Positions 25,626 to 33,334 of a stretch of DNA of 47,529 nucleotides are shown one piece after another; position 1 is the first letter of the stretch, and each line of letters opens with the position of its first letter. Both the position numbers and the translations under genes were made by a program. This stretch comes from Alphaproteobacteria bacterium (GTDB lineage Bacteria; Pseudomonadota; Alphaproteobacteria; Sphingomonadales; Sphingomonadaceae), in NCBI GenBank assembly GCA_019239415.1, contig JAFAZW010000085.1:1-47529 (forward strand), read 5' to 3'. The notes beneath the pieces are model-generated. The model was not told where the DNA came from, made no database searches, and saw only the letters and a program-made list of their open reading frames with translations.

Positions 25626-26860
25626 CGATCGGCGCACAGATCAGGTCGCTCAGCAGGTCGCAGCGCAGCTCGATCCTCGCTTCCTATCTCGGATGGACGC
25701 TCGACGCCTTCGACTTCTTCCTGATGGTGTTCATGCTCGCGGCGATCGCGAAGGAGTTCGGCACCGATGTGAAGGCCGTAGCCCACGGCGTCTTCCTCAC
25801 CCTCGCTGCGCGGCCGCTCGGCGCCTTCGTCTTCGGCCTGCTCGCCGACCGGTTCGGCCGCCGGCCGATCCTGATGATCGACATCCTGCTCTTCTCGGGC
25901 CTCGAATTCGCTTCCGGCTTCGCGCCGAGCCTGTGGAGCCTGCTCGCCTTACGCTTCCTGTTCGGCATCGCCATGGGCGGCGAATGGGGAATCGGCTCGT
26001 CGCTCGTCATGGAGAGCATCCCGCCGAAGCTGCGCGGCCCGGTCTCGGGCCTGCTGCAGAGCGGCTATCCGTCCGGCTACCTGCTCGCCAGCATCGTCTA
26101 CTTCCTGCTGTTCGACACGATCGGCTGGCGCGGCATGTTCATGGTCGGCGTCGCCCCGGCGCTGTTCGTCATCTTCATCCGGATGCGGGTCGAGGAGAGC
26201 CCGGTCCATGTCGTCCACAGCGCCCGATCGAAGGGCGACCTCTTCCGCCCGCTCCGCGAGCTGGTCCGCCATTGGGAGGTCGCGCTCTACCTGGTCCTGC
26301 TGATGGCGGCGTTCAATTCGCTGAGCCACGGCACTCAGGACCTCTATCCGACCTTCCTCCAGAAGCAGCACCATTTCGACACCCACACGACCGGCTGGCT
26401 CGCCATCGTCGGCAACCTCGGCGCCATCGTCGGCGGCATCTCGTTCGGCATCCTCTCCGAGCGGATCGGCCGCCGTCGCGCCATCGTTCTGGGTGCCCTG
26501 CTCGTCCTCCCCGTCATCCCGCTCTGGGCCTGGACGGCGACGCCGCTGCTGCTCGCCCTCGGCGCCTTCCTGATCCAGGTCGCCGTGCAGGGCGCCTGGG
26601 GCATCGTCCCCGTGCATTTGAACGAGCTGTCGCCGGGGCGGGCGCGGGGAACCTTTCCCGGATTCGCCTATCAATTGGGCAATCTCGCCGCCTCGTGGAA
26701 CGTGGTCCTCCAGACCTCGATCGCCGAGAGCCGGCACGACGATTACGGCCTCGCGCTCGCGATCTTCGCCGGCGGCGCGGCCGTCGCGGTCGCCGTGTTG
26801 AGCTGGATCGGCCCCGAACGGCGGGACGTCGATTTCGTAGAGGAGGCAAAAGGCGCGTGA
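25622..26860 (+). CDS. MFS transporter (AAHS/SHS-like carboxylate permease)
   Basis: The 412-residue protein has 12 predicted helices and opens with YLGWTLDAFDFFLMVFML, whose Asp residues mark aromatic-acid and sialate/lactate H+ symporters. The MFS signature LLADRFGRRPIL follows helix 2 and a second copy SERIGRRRAIVL follows helix 8. It is probably a proton symporter for an organic acid in the inner membrane. ATG 25622 overlaps the upstream stop, and its stop overlaps the arsC-like start by GTGA. Confidence 0.92.
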   Translation: MTIGAQIRSLSRSQRSSILASYLGWTLDAFDFFLMVFMLAAIAKEFGTDVKAVAHGVFLTLAARPLGAFVFGLLADRFGRRPILMIDILLFSGLEFASGFAPSLWSLLALRFLFGIAMGGEWGIGSSLVMESIPPKLRGPVSGLLQSGYPSGYLLASIVYFLLFDTIGWRGMFMVGVAPALFVIFIRMRVEESPVHVVHSARSKGDLFRPLRELVRHWEVALYLVLLMAAFNSLSHGTQDLYPTFLQKQHHFDTHTTGWLAIVGNLGAIVGGISFGILSERIGRRRAIVLGALLVLPVIPLWAWTATPLLLALGAFLIQVAVQGAWGIVPVHLNELSPGRARGTFPGFAYQLGNLAASWNVVLQTSIAESRHDDYGLALAIFAGGAAVAVAVLSWIGPERRDVDFVEEAKGA

Positions 26861-27192
26861 AGGCGACCATCTACCACAACCCCAATTGCGGCACGTCGAG
26901 GAAGACCCTCGAGATCCTCCGCGAGTCCGGCGCGGACGTGACCGTGATCGAATATCTCAAGACGCCCCCGAGCCGCGACGAGCTGAAGCGGCTCTACGCC
27001 GCCGCCGGCATCCATCCGCGCGAGGGCCTGCGCAAGAAGGAACCGGGCGCGGCGGGGCTCGGCGCCGCCGACGAGGAGGCCGTGCTCGAGGCCATGGCGG
27101 CGGACCCGATCCTGATCGAGCGGCCGCTGGTCGAGACCGGGAAAGGCGTTCGCCTCTGCCGCCCGCAGGACCGCGTGCGCGAAATCCTTTGA
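26857..27192 (+). CDS. arsC: ArsC-like arsenate reductase (thioredoxin fold)
   Basis: The 111-residue ArsC-family protein has HNPNCGTSRKTL with active-site Cys11, a LRKKEP segment and PILIERPLV, the positions of the conserved arginines of glutathione/glutaredoxin-linked arsenate reductases. No arsR, arsB or acr3 gene is near, so arsenic resistance is not supported by context. A general thiol-redox role with the adjacent GST is possible. GTG 26857 overlaps the MFS stop. Confidence 0.88.
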   Translation: MKATIYHNPNCGTSRKTLEILRESGADVTVIEYLKTPPSRDELKRLYAAAGIHPREGLRKKEPGAAGLGAADEEAVLEAMAADPILIERPLVETGKGVRLCRPQDRVREIL

Positions 27193-27848
27193 CCTCGCCG
27201 GTGCGCCTCTACATCCGCCCCGAGGCGCCGAACGCGGTCAAGGTGCTGGTCTTCCTCGCCGAGCGGGGGATCGAGGTCGAAACGGTCGACGTGGCGACGC
27301 TGTCCGACGAAGCATTCGCGCGGGCGAGCCCGCTGCGCCAGGTGCCCGCGCTCGACACCGGCACCGGCCTCACCATCACCGAGTCGCTGACCATCTGCCA
27401 GTATCTCGACGCCCTCGCCGACAGGCCGTCGCTGTTCGGGGACACTGTCGAGGCGCGGACGCGCGTGGCGATGTGGGAGCGGCGGGCCGAGCTGATGCTG
27501 TTCGACGTCTGCATCGAATATGGCCATCACACCCAGCCGATCTTCGCGGGCCGGCTCGCCCAATTCCCCGACTGGGCGAAAGCCCACGCGGCGAAGGCGG
27601 CTCCCATGCTCGCGCTGATGGAGACGCAGCTCGGCGCCGAGCCCTTCCTCGCCGGCCCCTCTTTCTCGATGGCGGACATCACCGCCTTTCTCGGCATCGG
27701 CGGCCTCGCCCTGTGGGGCGCCCTTCCCGCGCCGCCGGGGCCTGCGGTGGCGCGGTGGATGGCGGAGCTGGGCGCCAGGCCGAGCATGGCGCCGCTCCAG
27801 GCGCTCGCCGACCAGTTCCGCCCCCGCCCCGCGCACGAAGCCGGTTGA
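27189..27848 (+). CDS. Glutathione S-transferase family protein
   Basis: The 219-residue protein has an N-terminal thioredoxin-fold domain: VRLYIRPEAPNAVKVLVFLAERGIEVETVDV, the cis-Pro motif QVPALDTG and TITESLTICQYLD where Glu-Ser binds glutathione. An all-helical C-terminal domain follows with FSMADITAFL as the N-capping motif. The TTG start at 27189 overlaps the arsC stop (TTGA); GTG 27201 (four codons later) is an alternative. It is the last gene of the run and detoxification or reductive conjugation is plausible. Confidence 0.9.
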   Translation: MTSPVRLYIRPEAPNAVKVLVFLAERGIEVETVDVATLSDEAFARASPLRQVPALDTGTGLTITESLTICQYLDALADRPSLFGDTVEARTRVAMWERRAELMLFDVCIEYGHHTQPIFAGRLAQFPDWAKAHAAKAAPMLALMETQLGAEPFLAGPSFSMADITAFLGIGGLALWGALPAPPGPAVARWMAELGARPSMAPLQALADQFRPRPAHEAG

Positions 27849-27878
27849 CGGCCTCCCCGCCGCGGGCACATTCGCGCC

Positions 27879-28619
27879 ATGGCGGTGATCGACCCGGACG
27901 TGCTGCTCCGCGCCTATGCGATCGGCGTGTTTCCGATGTCGGACGGGCGCGACGCCGACGAAGTCTTCTGGGTCGAGCCGAAGCGGCGGGCCGTGATCCC
28001 GCTCGACGGCTTCCGGCTGTCGCACTCGCTGCGCAAGACGATCCGCTCGGACCGGTTCGAAGTCGGCGTCGACGGTGCCTTCGAGGAGGTGATCCGACGT
28101 TGCGCCGCGCGCGAGGAGACGTGGATCAACAGCCCGATCGAAGCGAGCTTCGTGCGCCTCCACGCGCTCGGCTTCGCCCATTCGGTCGAGTGCCGGCGTG
28201 GCGGCGATCTGGTCGGCGGCCTGTACGGCGTCGCCCTCGGCCGGGCGTTCTTCGGCGAGAGCATGTTCTCGGCCGAGACCGATGCCTCGAAGGTCGCACT
28301 CGCCTGGCTGGTCGCGCGGCTCAAGGCCGGCGGCTACACCCTCCTCGACTGCCAGTTCATGACCGACCATCTGCGCACGCTCGGCGCCGTCGAGATCAGC
28401 AAGAAGGCCTATCTGGGATTGCTGTCCGAGGCGGTGTCCACCGCCCTCGCCGTCGGCGGCAACCGGGAGGGCGCCGCCGGGCCGGGCGCCGCGGTCGCCT
28501 TGCGGGTCGGCGACTTCGGCGCGCTCGACCGGTTGCTGGCGGCGGCATTGGCCGAAGGCGGCGCGGCAACGTCGTCGCCGGGGCGCTTCATCGCGCAGCT
28601 CTTGGGCCAGACGTCGTAG
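27879..28619 (+). CDS. aat: Leucyl/phenylalanyl-tRNA-protein transferase
   Basis: The 246-residue enzyme attaches Leu or Phe to proteins with N-terminal Lys/Arg, marking them for ClpS/ClpAP. Motifs include LRAYAIGVFPMSDG, WINSPIEASFVRLHALGFAHSVE, GGLYGVALGRAFFGESMFS and LLDCQFMTDHLRTLGA. After about residue 185 there is a variable Ala/Gly tail ending SPGRFIAQLLGQTS. The last 211 bp overlap the 3' part of the DUF2155 gene on the other strand. Confidence 0.96.
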   Translation: MAVIDPDVLLRAYAIGVFPMSDGRDADEVFWVEPKRRAVIPLDGFRLSHSLRKTIRSDRFEVGVDGAFEEVIRRCAAREETWINSPIEASFVRLHALGFAHSVECRRGGDLVGGLYGVALGRAFFGESMFSAETDASKVALAWLVARLKAGGYTLLDCQFMTDHLRTLGAVEISKKAYLGLLSEAVSTALAVGGNREGAAGPGAAVALRVGDFGALDRLLAAALAEGGAATSSPGRFIAQLLGQTS

Positions 28620-29050
28620 ATCGGGTGCTCGACGACGTTCAGCGACGGCGTCTCCTTGTACAGCCACCCCGAGAAGACCCGCCGGTAGCGGTCCTGCCGG
28701 TCGCGCGGTTCCTTGACGTCGAGCTGGACGAATGCCCCCGTCAGCTTCTGCGCCTCCCAGGACGCGGTCGTCTCGCAGGCGCGCAGCCGCACGATGGCGT
28801 CGCCCACCCGCACGGCCTGGCCGGGTTTGAGCGTCAGGTCCTGCGAGAGGCCGTTGCGCTTGTTGAGGAAGCCGAGCACCGCGACGCGCTGCGCCATCGG
28901 GGTCGTGCCCGGGACTTCGGCGGTCACCGTCTGCGGCACGTCCACCGTCCGCGCGCCGTTGCCGGGGCCCGCGGCGTGCGGGGCGCCCTTGCCGCACGCC
29001 GCGAGCAGCGCGAGGCCGGCCAGCGCGGGCAGCGACAGATGCGGCCTCAT
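28409..29050 (-). CDS. DUF2155 family lipoprotein
   Basis: The 213-residue protein has a lipoprotein signal (LAGLALLAACGKG). The DUF2155 core begins TVTAEVPGTTPMAQRVAVLGFLNKRNGLSQDLTLKPGQ, continues with RACETTASWE and ends WLYKETPSLNVVEHPIYDVWPKSC. Function is unknown, although the family is widespread in alphaproteobacteria. The low-complexity tail after DVWPKSC is antisense to the 3' end of aat. Start ATG 29050 overlaps the NDUFA12-like stop by ATGA. Confidence 0.92.
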   Translation of the reverse strand: MRPHLSLPALAGLALLAACGKGAPHAAGPGNGARTVDVPQTVTAEVPGTTPMAQRVAVLGFLNKRNGLSQDLTLKPGQAVRVGDAIVRLRACETTASWEAQKLTGAFVQLDVKEPRDRQDRYRRVFSGWLYKETPSLNVVEHPIYDVWPKSCAMKRPGDDVAAPPSANAAASNRSSAPKSPTRKATAAPGPAAPSRLPPTARAVDTASDSNPR

Positions 29051-29433
29051 CCCCGGTCCGGGGTCCAGGCCTCGTAGTCGCCGCTGGCGGCGGCGCGACG
29101 GGCGCCGCGCTCGATCGCTCCGGCCGGGCGATAGGCGCCCGGCGTGCCGGTGAGGTTGCCGGTGGCGGGCTTGAGGAACTTGGGCGGCGGCGGCAGCGCC
29201 TCGTCGGGGGTGCCGGCGATCTGGTGGTGCATCCACGCGTGCCAGTCCGGCGGAATGCGCGCGGCGTCGTTGAGGCCGTTATAGACGACGAATCGCCGGC
29301 CGCCCTTCTTCGCCTCGTAATAGACGTTGCCGAACGCGTCGCTGCCGACCTTGCGTCCCTTGCGCCAGATTTCGAGCGACGTGCCGATCGTCGCGCCGTC
29401 CCACCAGGTGAAGATCTTCTTCAGAACGCCCAT
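29047..29433 (-). CDS. NDUFA12-like complex I accessory subunit
   Basis: The 128-residue protein matches NDUFA12 (B17.2): LKKIFTWWDGATIGTSLEIWRKGRKVGSDAFGNVYYEAK, RRFVVYNGLNDAARIPPDWHAWMHHQ and a Pro-rich tail with LTGTPGAYRPAG. In alphaproteobacteria and mitochondria it is a peripheral accessory subunit of NADH:quinone oxidoreductase. It is placed directly upstream of DUF2155 with overlapping codons, as in related genomes. Confidence 0.94.
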   Translation of the reverse strand: MGVLKKIFTWWDGATIGTSLEIWRKGRKVGSDAFGNVYYEAKKGGRRFVVYNGLNDAARIPPDWHAWMHHQIAGTPDEALPPPPKFLKPATGNLTGTPGAYRPAGAIERGARRAAASGDYEAWTPDRG

Positions 29434-29478
29434 GCGCGACCGCCTAGCCCCGTTGGCCGCTTCGGCGCAAGCCGTCCG

Positions 29479-30096
29479 TCAGCGCGGCTCGATCTCGACC
29501 GCCAGCGGTCCCTTGCGGCCTTGCGCGATGCGCGCCCTGAGCGGCTCGTCGGGGATGAGGTCGGAGAGGCCGCCGCGCCGCACCGTCTCCATGTGCACGA
29601 AGATGTCCTGGTCGTCGTCGTCGCCCTCACGGACGACGAAGCCATAGCCCTTCAGCCGGTTGAACCATTTCACGCGCACCGGCTCGAACGCGCCGGCCGC
29701 GTCGAGCAGCGCCGCGGGATCGACGCGTTCGCCCTTCGGCGCCGCGGGCGCGCGGGCCGGCGCCGCGACGACGGCACTGGAAAGATCGATGGACAGCACC
29801 TTGCGCGCCTGCAGGCCGCGCTCCTGGTGCGCGACGAGGCATTCGACCACGGCGCCTTCCGGAAGGCTGCGCCGGTCATGCTCCTTCAGGACGCTGAAAT
29901 GGACCAGCACGTCGCCGTCGACGTCGCCGCTGACCAGGAAGCCGAACCCGCGTGTCGCGTCGAACCATTTCATCGTGCCGGTGACCCGGACGACACCGTC
30001 CTCGCCGGGCGCGGCCTCCCCTTCGCCGGCGCGTTCCGCGGCGGGATCTTCCGATCGCATTTCCCGGCGCGACGTCATGAAGGGCCGATCCACCAT
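29479..30096 (-). CDS. Double cold-shock domain protein
   Basis: The 205-residue protein has two CSD folds: GTMKWFDATRGFGFLVSGDVDGDVLVHFSVL (about 40-105) and RVKWFNRLKGYGFVVREGDDDDQDIFVHMETV (about 140-200). Each has the RNP1 (GFGFL, GYGFV) and RNP2 (VLVHF, IFVHM) motifs for single-stranded nucleic acid. The first domain is more typical; the two are joined by an Ala/Pro linker. Three in-frame ATGs (30096, 30078, 30060) precede the domain and none has a clear ribosome binding site, so the start is uncertain. Confidence 0.9.
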   Translation of the reverse strand: MVDRPFMTSRREMRSEDPAAERAGEGEAAPGEDGVVRVTGTMKWFDATRGFGFLVSGDVDGDVLVHFSVLKEHDRRSLPEGAVVECLVAHQERGLQARKVLSIDLSSAVVAAPARAPAAPKGERVDPAALLDAAGAFEPVRVKWFNRLKGYGFVVREGDDDDQDIFVHMETVRRGGLSDLIPDEPLRARIAQGRKGPLAVEIEPR

Positions 30097-30155
30097 GTTG
30101 CGGGGCGAGGACTATCACGGCTTTCGCCGGCTTGTGAACTGTTTCGGCGGACTTT

Positions 30156-30710
30156 TTAGAAGCTGTCCGGATCAGGGACCTCTCCGGGCGGTGCGGCGAG
30201 GATGCGGCGGACGAGGTCGGCGCGGTGTCCCGCCCGCAGCATCGCGGCGGCGGCCTTCTCGCGCTGCGGCCGGTCGAGCGGCTCGGCGGCATAGGGACCG
30301 AGGCGCCGCCGCTCGGCGAAGCGCAGCGCGGCGGCGACGGCGCCCGCCGCCGCCTCGTCGCGGGCGGGCGCGGCATCGTCCTCGCGGATGCCGGCCGCCT
30401 GCAGCGCGTCGCGCACCCGCCGCTCGCCATAGCCGCGGCGCAGCAGCGACGCGGCCTTGGCCGCGGCGAAGGCACGGTCGTCGACATAGCCGAGCGCGAC
30501 GAAATGCGCGGCGAGGCGCTCCACCGGCGGCGCGCCGGCGTCGGCCCAGCCGCGTTCGCGCACCTTCCGCCGCAGATAGGCTTCGAGCTTGCCGCGCGTG
30601 GTCGCGTAGCGCCCGGCATAAGCGAGGGCGAGGCGCTCCAGCCCCTCCTCGTCCAGCGGCGACCGCGGGTTTCGCTGGCGTTCAGCTCTCACGCGCCATG
30701 ATTGTGCCAC
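30156..30710 (-). CDS. recX: Regulatory protein RecX
   Basis: The 184-residue, helical RecX-family protein has LERLALAYAGRYATTRGKLEAYLRRKVRERGW, VERLAAHFVALGYVDDRAFAAAKAASLLRRGYGERRVRDAL, and a third three-helix repeat ending LRAGHRADLVRRIL. RecX modulates RecA filaments. No recA is nearby. The GTG at 30710 follows GGGAG by five bases; GTG 30692 is an alternative. Longer readings run through the divergent acyl-AMP ligase and are artefacts. Confidence 0.9.
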   Translation of the reverse strand: MAQSWRVRAERQRNPRSPLDEEGLERLALAYAGRYATTRGKLEAYLRRKVRERGWADAGAPPVERLAAHFVALGYVDDRAFAAAKAASLLRRGYGERRVRDALQAAGIREDDAAPARDEAAAGAVAAALRFAERRRLGPYAAEPLDRPQREKAAAAMLRAGHRADLVRRILAAPPGEVPDPDSF

Positions 30711-30803
30711 AGTCGCTCCCGATGATAAACGCCTGCTTCCCTGCCGCCGCCTGCCGCCGCCGCGCCGCGCGTCCGGCCGAATTCGATGAGGTAGCCTGAG
30801 ATC

Positions 30804-32540
30804 GTGCCGGAAACCCAGACCCCGACACCGACCGCCGACAGCAATCCCCGCCGCTTCGCCGATTTCCAGACCTTGGGAGAGGCTCTCGATTATGCCGCCC
30901 TGGGCGCGCGGGGGCTGAATTTCCACGATCCGCGCGGCGTCCTGGTGCGCGCCTATCCCTATCGCGAGCTGCGCGAGGACGCGCTTGCCATGGCGCGGCG
31001 GCTGATCGCGCGCGGCGTCAAGCCGCAGGACCGCATCGCGCTGGTCGCCGAGACCGGGCCGGACTTCGCCGCCCTCTTCTTCGGCGCCGTCTATGCGGGC
31101 GCCTGGCCGGTGCCGCTGCCGCTCCCGACCTCGTTCGGCGGGCGCGATTCCTATATCGACCAGTTGACGGTGCAGCTGGACAGCGCCGACCCCTCCCACC
31201 TCTTCTATCCCGCCGAGCTCGCCGCGATGGCCGGCGCGGCGGCGGAGACCGCCGGCGTCGAGGGCGTCGTCTGGGAGGAGTTCGCGGGCGAAGCCGCGCC
31301 GGCGACGGCCCTCCCCCAGGCGTCGCCCGACGACATCGCCTATCTCCAATATTCGAGCGGCTCGACCCGCTTCCCGCACGGCGTCGCCGTCACCCATCGC
31401 GGCCTGCTCGAGAATCTCGCCGCGCACAGCCACGGCATGGAGCTGACCGACACCGACCGCTGCATCTCCTGGCTGCCCTGGTACCACGACATGGGCCTGG
31501 TCGGCTGCCTGCTCTCGCCGGTCGCCAACCAGGTCTCGACCGATTACCTGAAGACGGAGGATTTCGCCCGCCGCCCGCTCGCCTGGCTCGACCTCATCAG
31601 CCGCAATCCCGGCACCTCGATGAGCTATTCGCCGACCTTCGGCTACGACATCTGCGCGCGCCGCATCGGCAGCCAGTCCAAGGTGTCCGAGCGGTTCGAC
31701 CTGTCGCGCTGGCGCGTCGCCGGCAACGGCGCCGACATGATCCGACCCGACGTGATGCAGGCCTTCGTCGACGCCTTCCACGAAGCCGGGTTCAACGCCA
31801 AGAGCTTCGTCCCCTCCTACGGCCTCGCCGAAGCCACGCTCGCCGTGTCGATCATGCCGCCGGGCGAAGGCATCGTCGTCGAGCTGGTCGAGGAAACCAC
31901 GCTCGCCGGCGACGGCAAGGTCCATCGCGACCGGCCGCAGCGCTACCGCGCCATCGTCAATTGCGGCCGCGCCGCGCGCGGCATGGAGATCCAGATCCGC
32001 GAGGAGGACGGCACCCCGCTTCCCGACCGCCAGATCGGCAAGGTCTGGTGCCGCGGCACGTCGGTGATGGTCGGCTATTTCCGCGACGAGGAGGCGACGA
32101 AGGCCTGCATGGACGCGGACCATTGGCTCGACACCGGCGACATGGGCTACATGTCCGGCGGCTATCTCTACATCGTCGGCCGCGCCAAGGACATGATCAT
32201 CATCAACGGCAAGAACCACTGGCCGCAGGACATCGAATGGGCGGTCGAGCAGCTGCCCGGCTTCAAGGCCGGCGACATCGCCGCCTTCTCGATCACCACC
32301 GCCGGCGGCGAGGAGACCCCCGCCGTCCTCGTCCAGTGCCGCACCTCCGACGCCGAGGAGCGCGGGCGGCTGCGCGACGCGATCCGCGAACGCGTCCGCG
32401 CCATCACCGGCATGAACTGCGTCGTGGAGCTCGTGCCCCCGCGGACGCTGCCGCGGACGAGCTCGGGCAAGCTGTCGCGGGCGAAGGCCAGGAGCCTCTA
32501 CCTCACCGGCGAGATCCAGCCCTACGATATCGCAGCCTAA
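30804..32540 (+). CDS. Fatty acyl-AMP ligase (FAAL-like)
   Basis: The 578-residue adenylate-forming enzyme has ANL core motifs: LQYSSGSTRFPHGVAVTH (P-loop), SWLPWYHDMGLVG, SYGLAEATL, DTGDMGYM, GRAKDMIIINGKNHWPQDIE and the C-terminal Lys motif RTSSGKLSRAK. The WLPxYHDMGL and NHxPxDIE phrases are typical of fatty acyl-AMP ligases that load acyl chains onto carrier proteins. The usual P-loop Lys (PKG) is His here. No carrier protein or PKS/NRPS gene is adjacent. GTG 30804 is the only in-frame start ahead of the conserved region. Confidence 0.92.
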   Translation: MPETQTPTPTADSNPRRFADFQTLGEALDYAALGARGLNFHDPRGVLVRAYPYRELREDALAMARRLIARGVKPQDRIALVAETGPDFAALFFGAVYAGAWPVPLPLPTSFGGRDSYIDQLTVQLDSADPSHLFYPAELAAMAGAAAETAGVEGVVWEEFAGEAAPATALPQASPDDIAYLQYSSGSTRFPHGVAVTHRGLLENLAAHSHGMELTDTDRCISWLPWYHDMGLVGCLLSPVANQVSTDYLKTEDFARRPLAWLDLISRNPGTSMSYSPTFGYDICARRIGSQSKVSERFDLSRWRVAGNGADMIRPDVMQAFVDAFHEAGFNAKSFVPSYGLAEATLAVSIMPPGEGIVVELVEETTLAGDGKVHRDRPQRYRAIVNCGRAARGMEIQIREEDGTPLPDRQIGKVWCRGTSVMVGYFRDEEATKACMDADHWLDTGDMGYMSGGYLYIVGRAKDMIIINGKNHWPQDIEWAVEQLPGFKAGDIAAFSITTAGGEETPAVLVQCRTSDAEERGRLRDAIRERVRAITGMNCVVELVPPRTLPRTSSGKLSRAKARSLYLTGEIQPYDIAA

Positions 32541-32550
32541 AGGTCCTTCC

Positions 32551-32588
32551 GGGGACACGTACTTTTTTCCGAAAAAGTACGTGTCCCC
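32551..32588. terminator. Perfect hairpin after the acyl-AMP ligase (GGGGAC REP)
   Basis: GGGGACACGTACTTTTT (32551-32567) and AAAAAGTACGTGTCCCC (32572-32588) form a perfect 17-bp stem with a four-base loop, 10 bp after the stop at 32540. It shares the GGGGAC/GTCCCC boundary of the element at 23760 but has different internal sequence. It is likely a REP unit that may also terminate transcription. Confidence 0.7.
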
Positions 32589-32665
32589 AATTCCCCGGTG
32601 CGGGGAGGAGCCCGAGCCCCGCCCCTTGCGCCTCCCGCACGGCGCGGTTAACGGGAAGGCGGCGG

Positions 32666-32743
32666 AGGAGTGTAGCTCAGTCCGGTTAGAGCATCGGTCT
32701 CCAAAACCGAGGGTCGTGGGTTCGAATCCCTCCACTCCTGCCA
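32666..32743 (+). tRNA. tRNA-Trp (CCA)
   Basis: The 78-nt cloverleaf has acceptor AGGAGTG/CACTCCT, D-arm GCTC-AGTCCGGTTA-GAGC, and anticodon arm TCGGT-CTCCAAA-ACCGA giving anticodon CCA. The T-arm is GTGGG-TTCGAAT-CCC(T) and CCA is encoded. It sits upstream of secE-nusG, a conserved arrangement. Confidence 0.97.
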
Positions 32744-32753
32744 GCCGCAGCGA

Positions 32754-32850
32754 GGCGGATAACGCCCGTTATCCGCCGGTGCCGAAGGCACGCGAAGCCG
32801 CCGGTCGACGCGCGCAGCGCGATCGACGTCACGGGATTCACTCCCGTGAC
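32754..32850. repeat. Two hairpins between tRNA-Trp and secE
   Basis: GGCGGATAAC/GTTATCCGCC (32754-32777) is a perfect 10-bp stem with loop GCCC, and GTCACGGG/CCCGTGAC (32828-32850) is a perfect 8-bp stem with a 7-base loop. Neither is followed by a T-run. I see no gene in 32744-33002. Confidence 0.55.
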
Positions 32851-33002
32851 GGCTTCGACCGCCGCGAACCCACCGCCGCCCTTGCCTCCGCGCCCCGCGC
32901 TCGCTATCTCGCCTCTCTCCCATGCAGGACAGCAAGCTCGGCCGACCGGCGCTCCGGTCCCGGGCGGCTGCCCCCAGAACCGCTCACGAAGGACGCGCCG
33001 CA

Positions 33003-33200
33003 ATGGCCAAAGTCAGTCCGGTCGAATTCTTCCGCCAGGTCCGCGCCGAATCGGCGAAGATCGTCTGGCCGACCCGCAAGCAGACGGTGACGACCGGCAT
33101 CATGGTCCTCATCATGACGACCATCCTCGCCCTCTTCTTCTTCGGCGTCGACAGCGTCTTCCAGGCCATCGTCCACCTGCTGCTGAGGCTGGTGAGCTGA
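33003..33200 (+). CDS. secE: Preprotein translocase subunit SecE
   Basis: The 65-residue single-helix SecE begins MAKVSPVEFFRQVRAESAKIVWPTRKQTVTTGIMVLIMT. It holds the conserved amphipathic VRAExxKIVWPTRKE-like region and one membrane helix (VLIMTTILALFFFGVDS). It clamps SecY in the inner-membrane translocon. AAGGACG precedes ATG 33003. Position between tRNA-Trp and nusG is the standard one. Confidence 0.96.
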   Translation: MAKVSPVEFFRQVRAESAKIVWPTRKQTVTTGIMVLIMTTILALFFFGVDSVFQAIVHLLLRLVS

Positions 33201-33334
33201 GCCCCGCAAGGCCGAGGCACGAGGGGGGAGACGCAGCCGGCCGAACGCGCTAAGACGCCGCCTCGCCGACATCGACGGACCATCCTCGCGGCGCCCCGGC
33301 GCCGACGAGACGAGACAAGAGACAGGAACAACGA

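Noticed and set aside
26857-27192. Arsenic-resistance operon
   Set aside because: No arsR, arsB, acr3 or arsH beside the ArsC-like gene.
30711-32735. Long 5' extension of RecX on the minus strand
   Set aside because: It is antisense to the acyl-AMP ligase; RecX conservation starts near GTG 30710.
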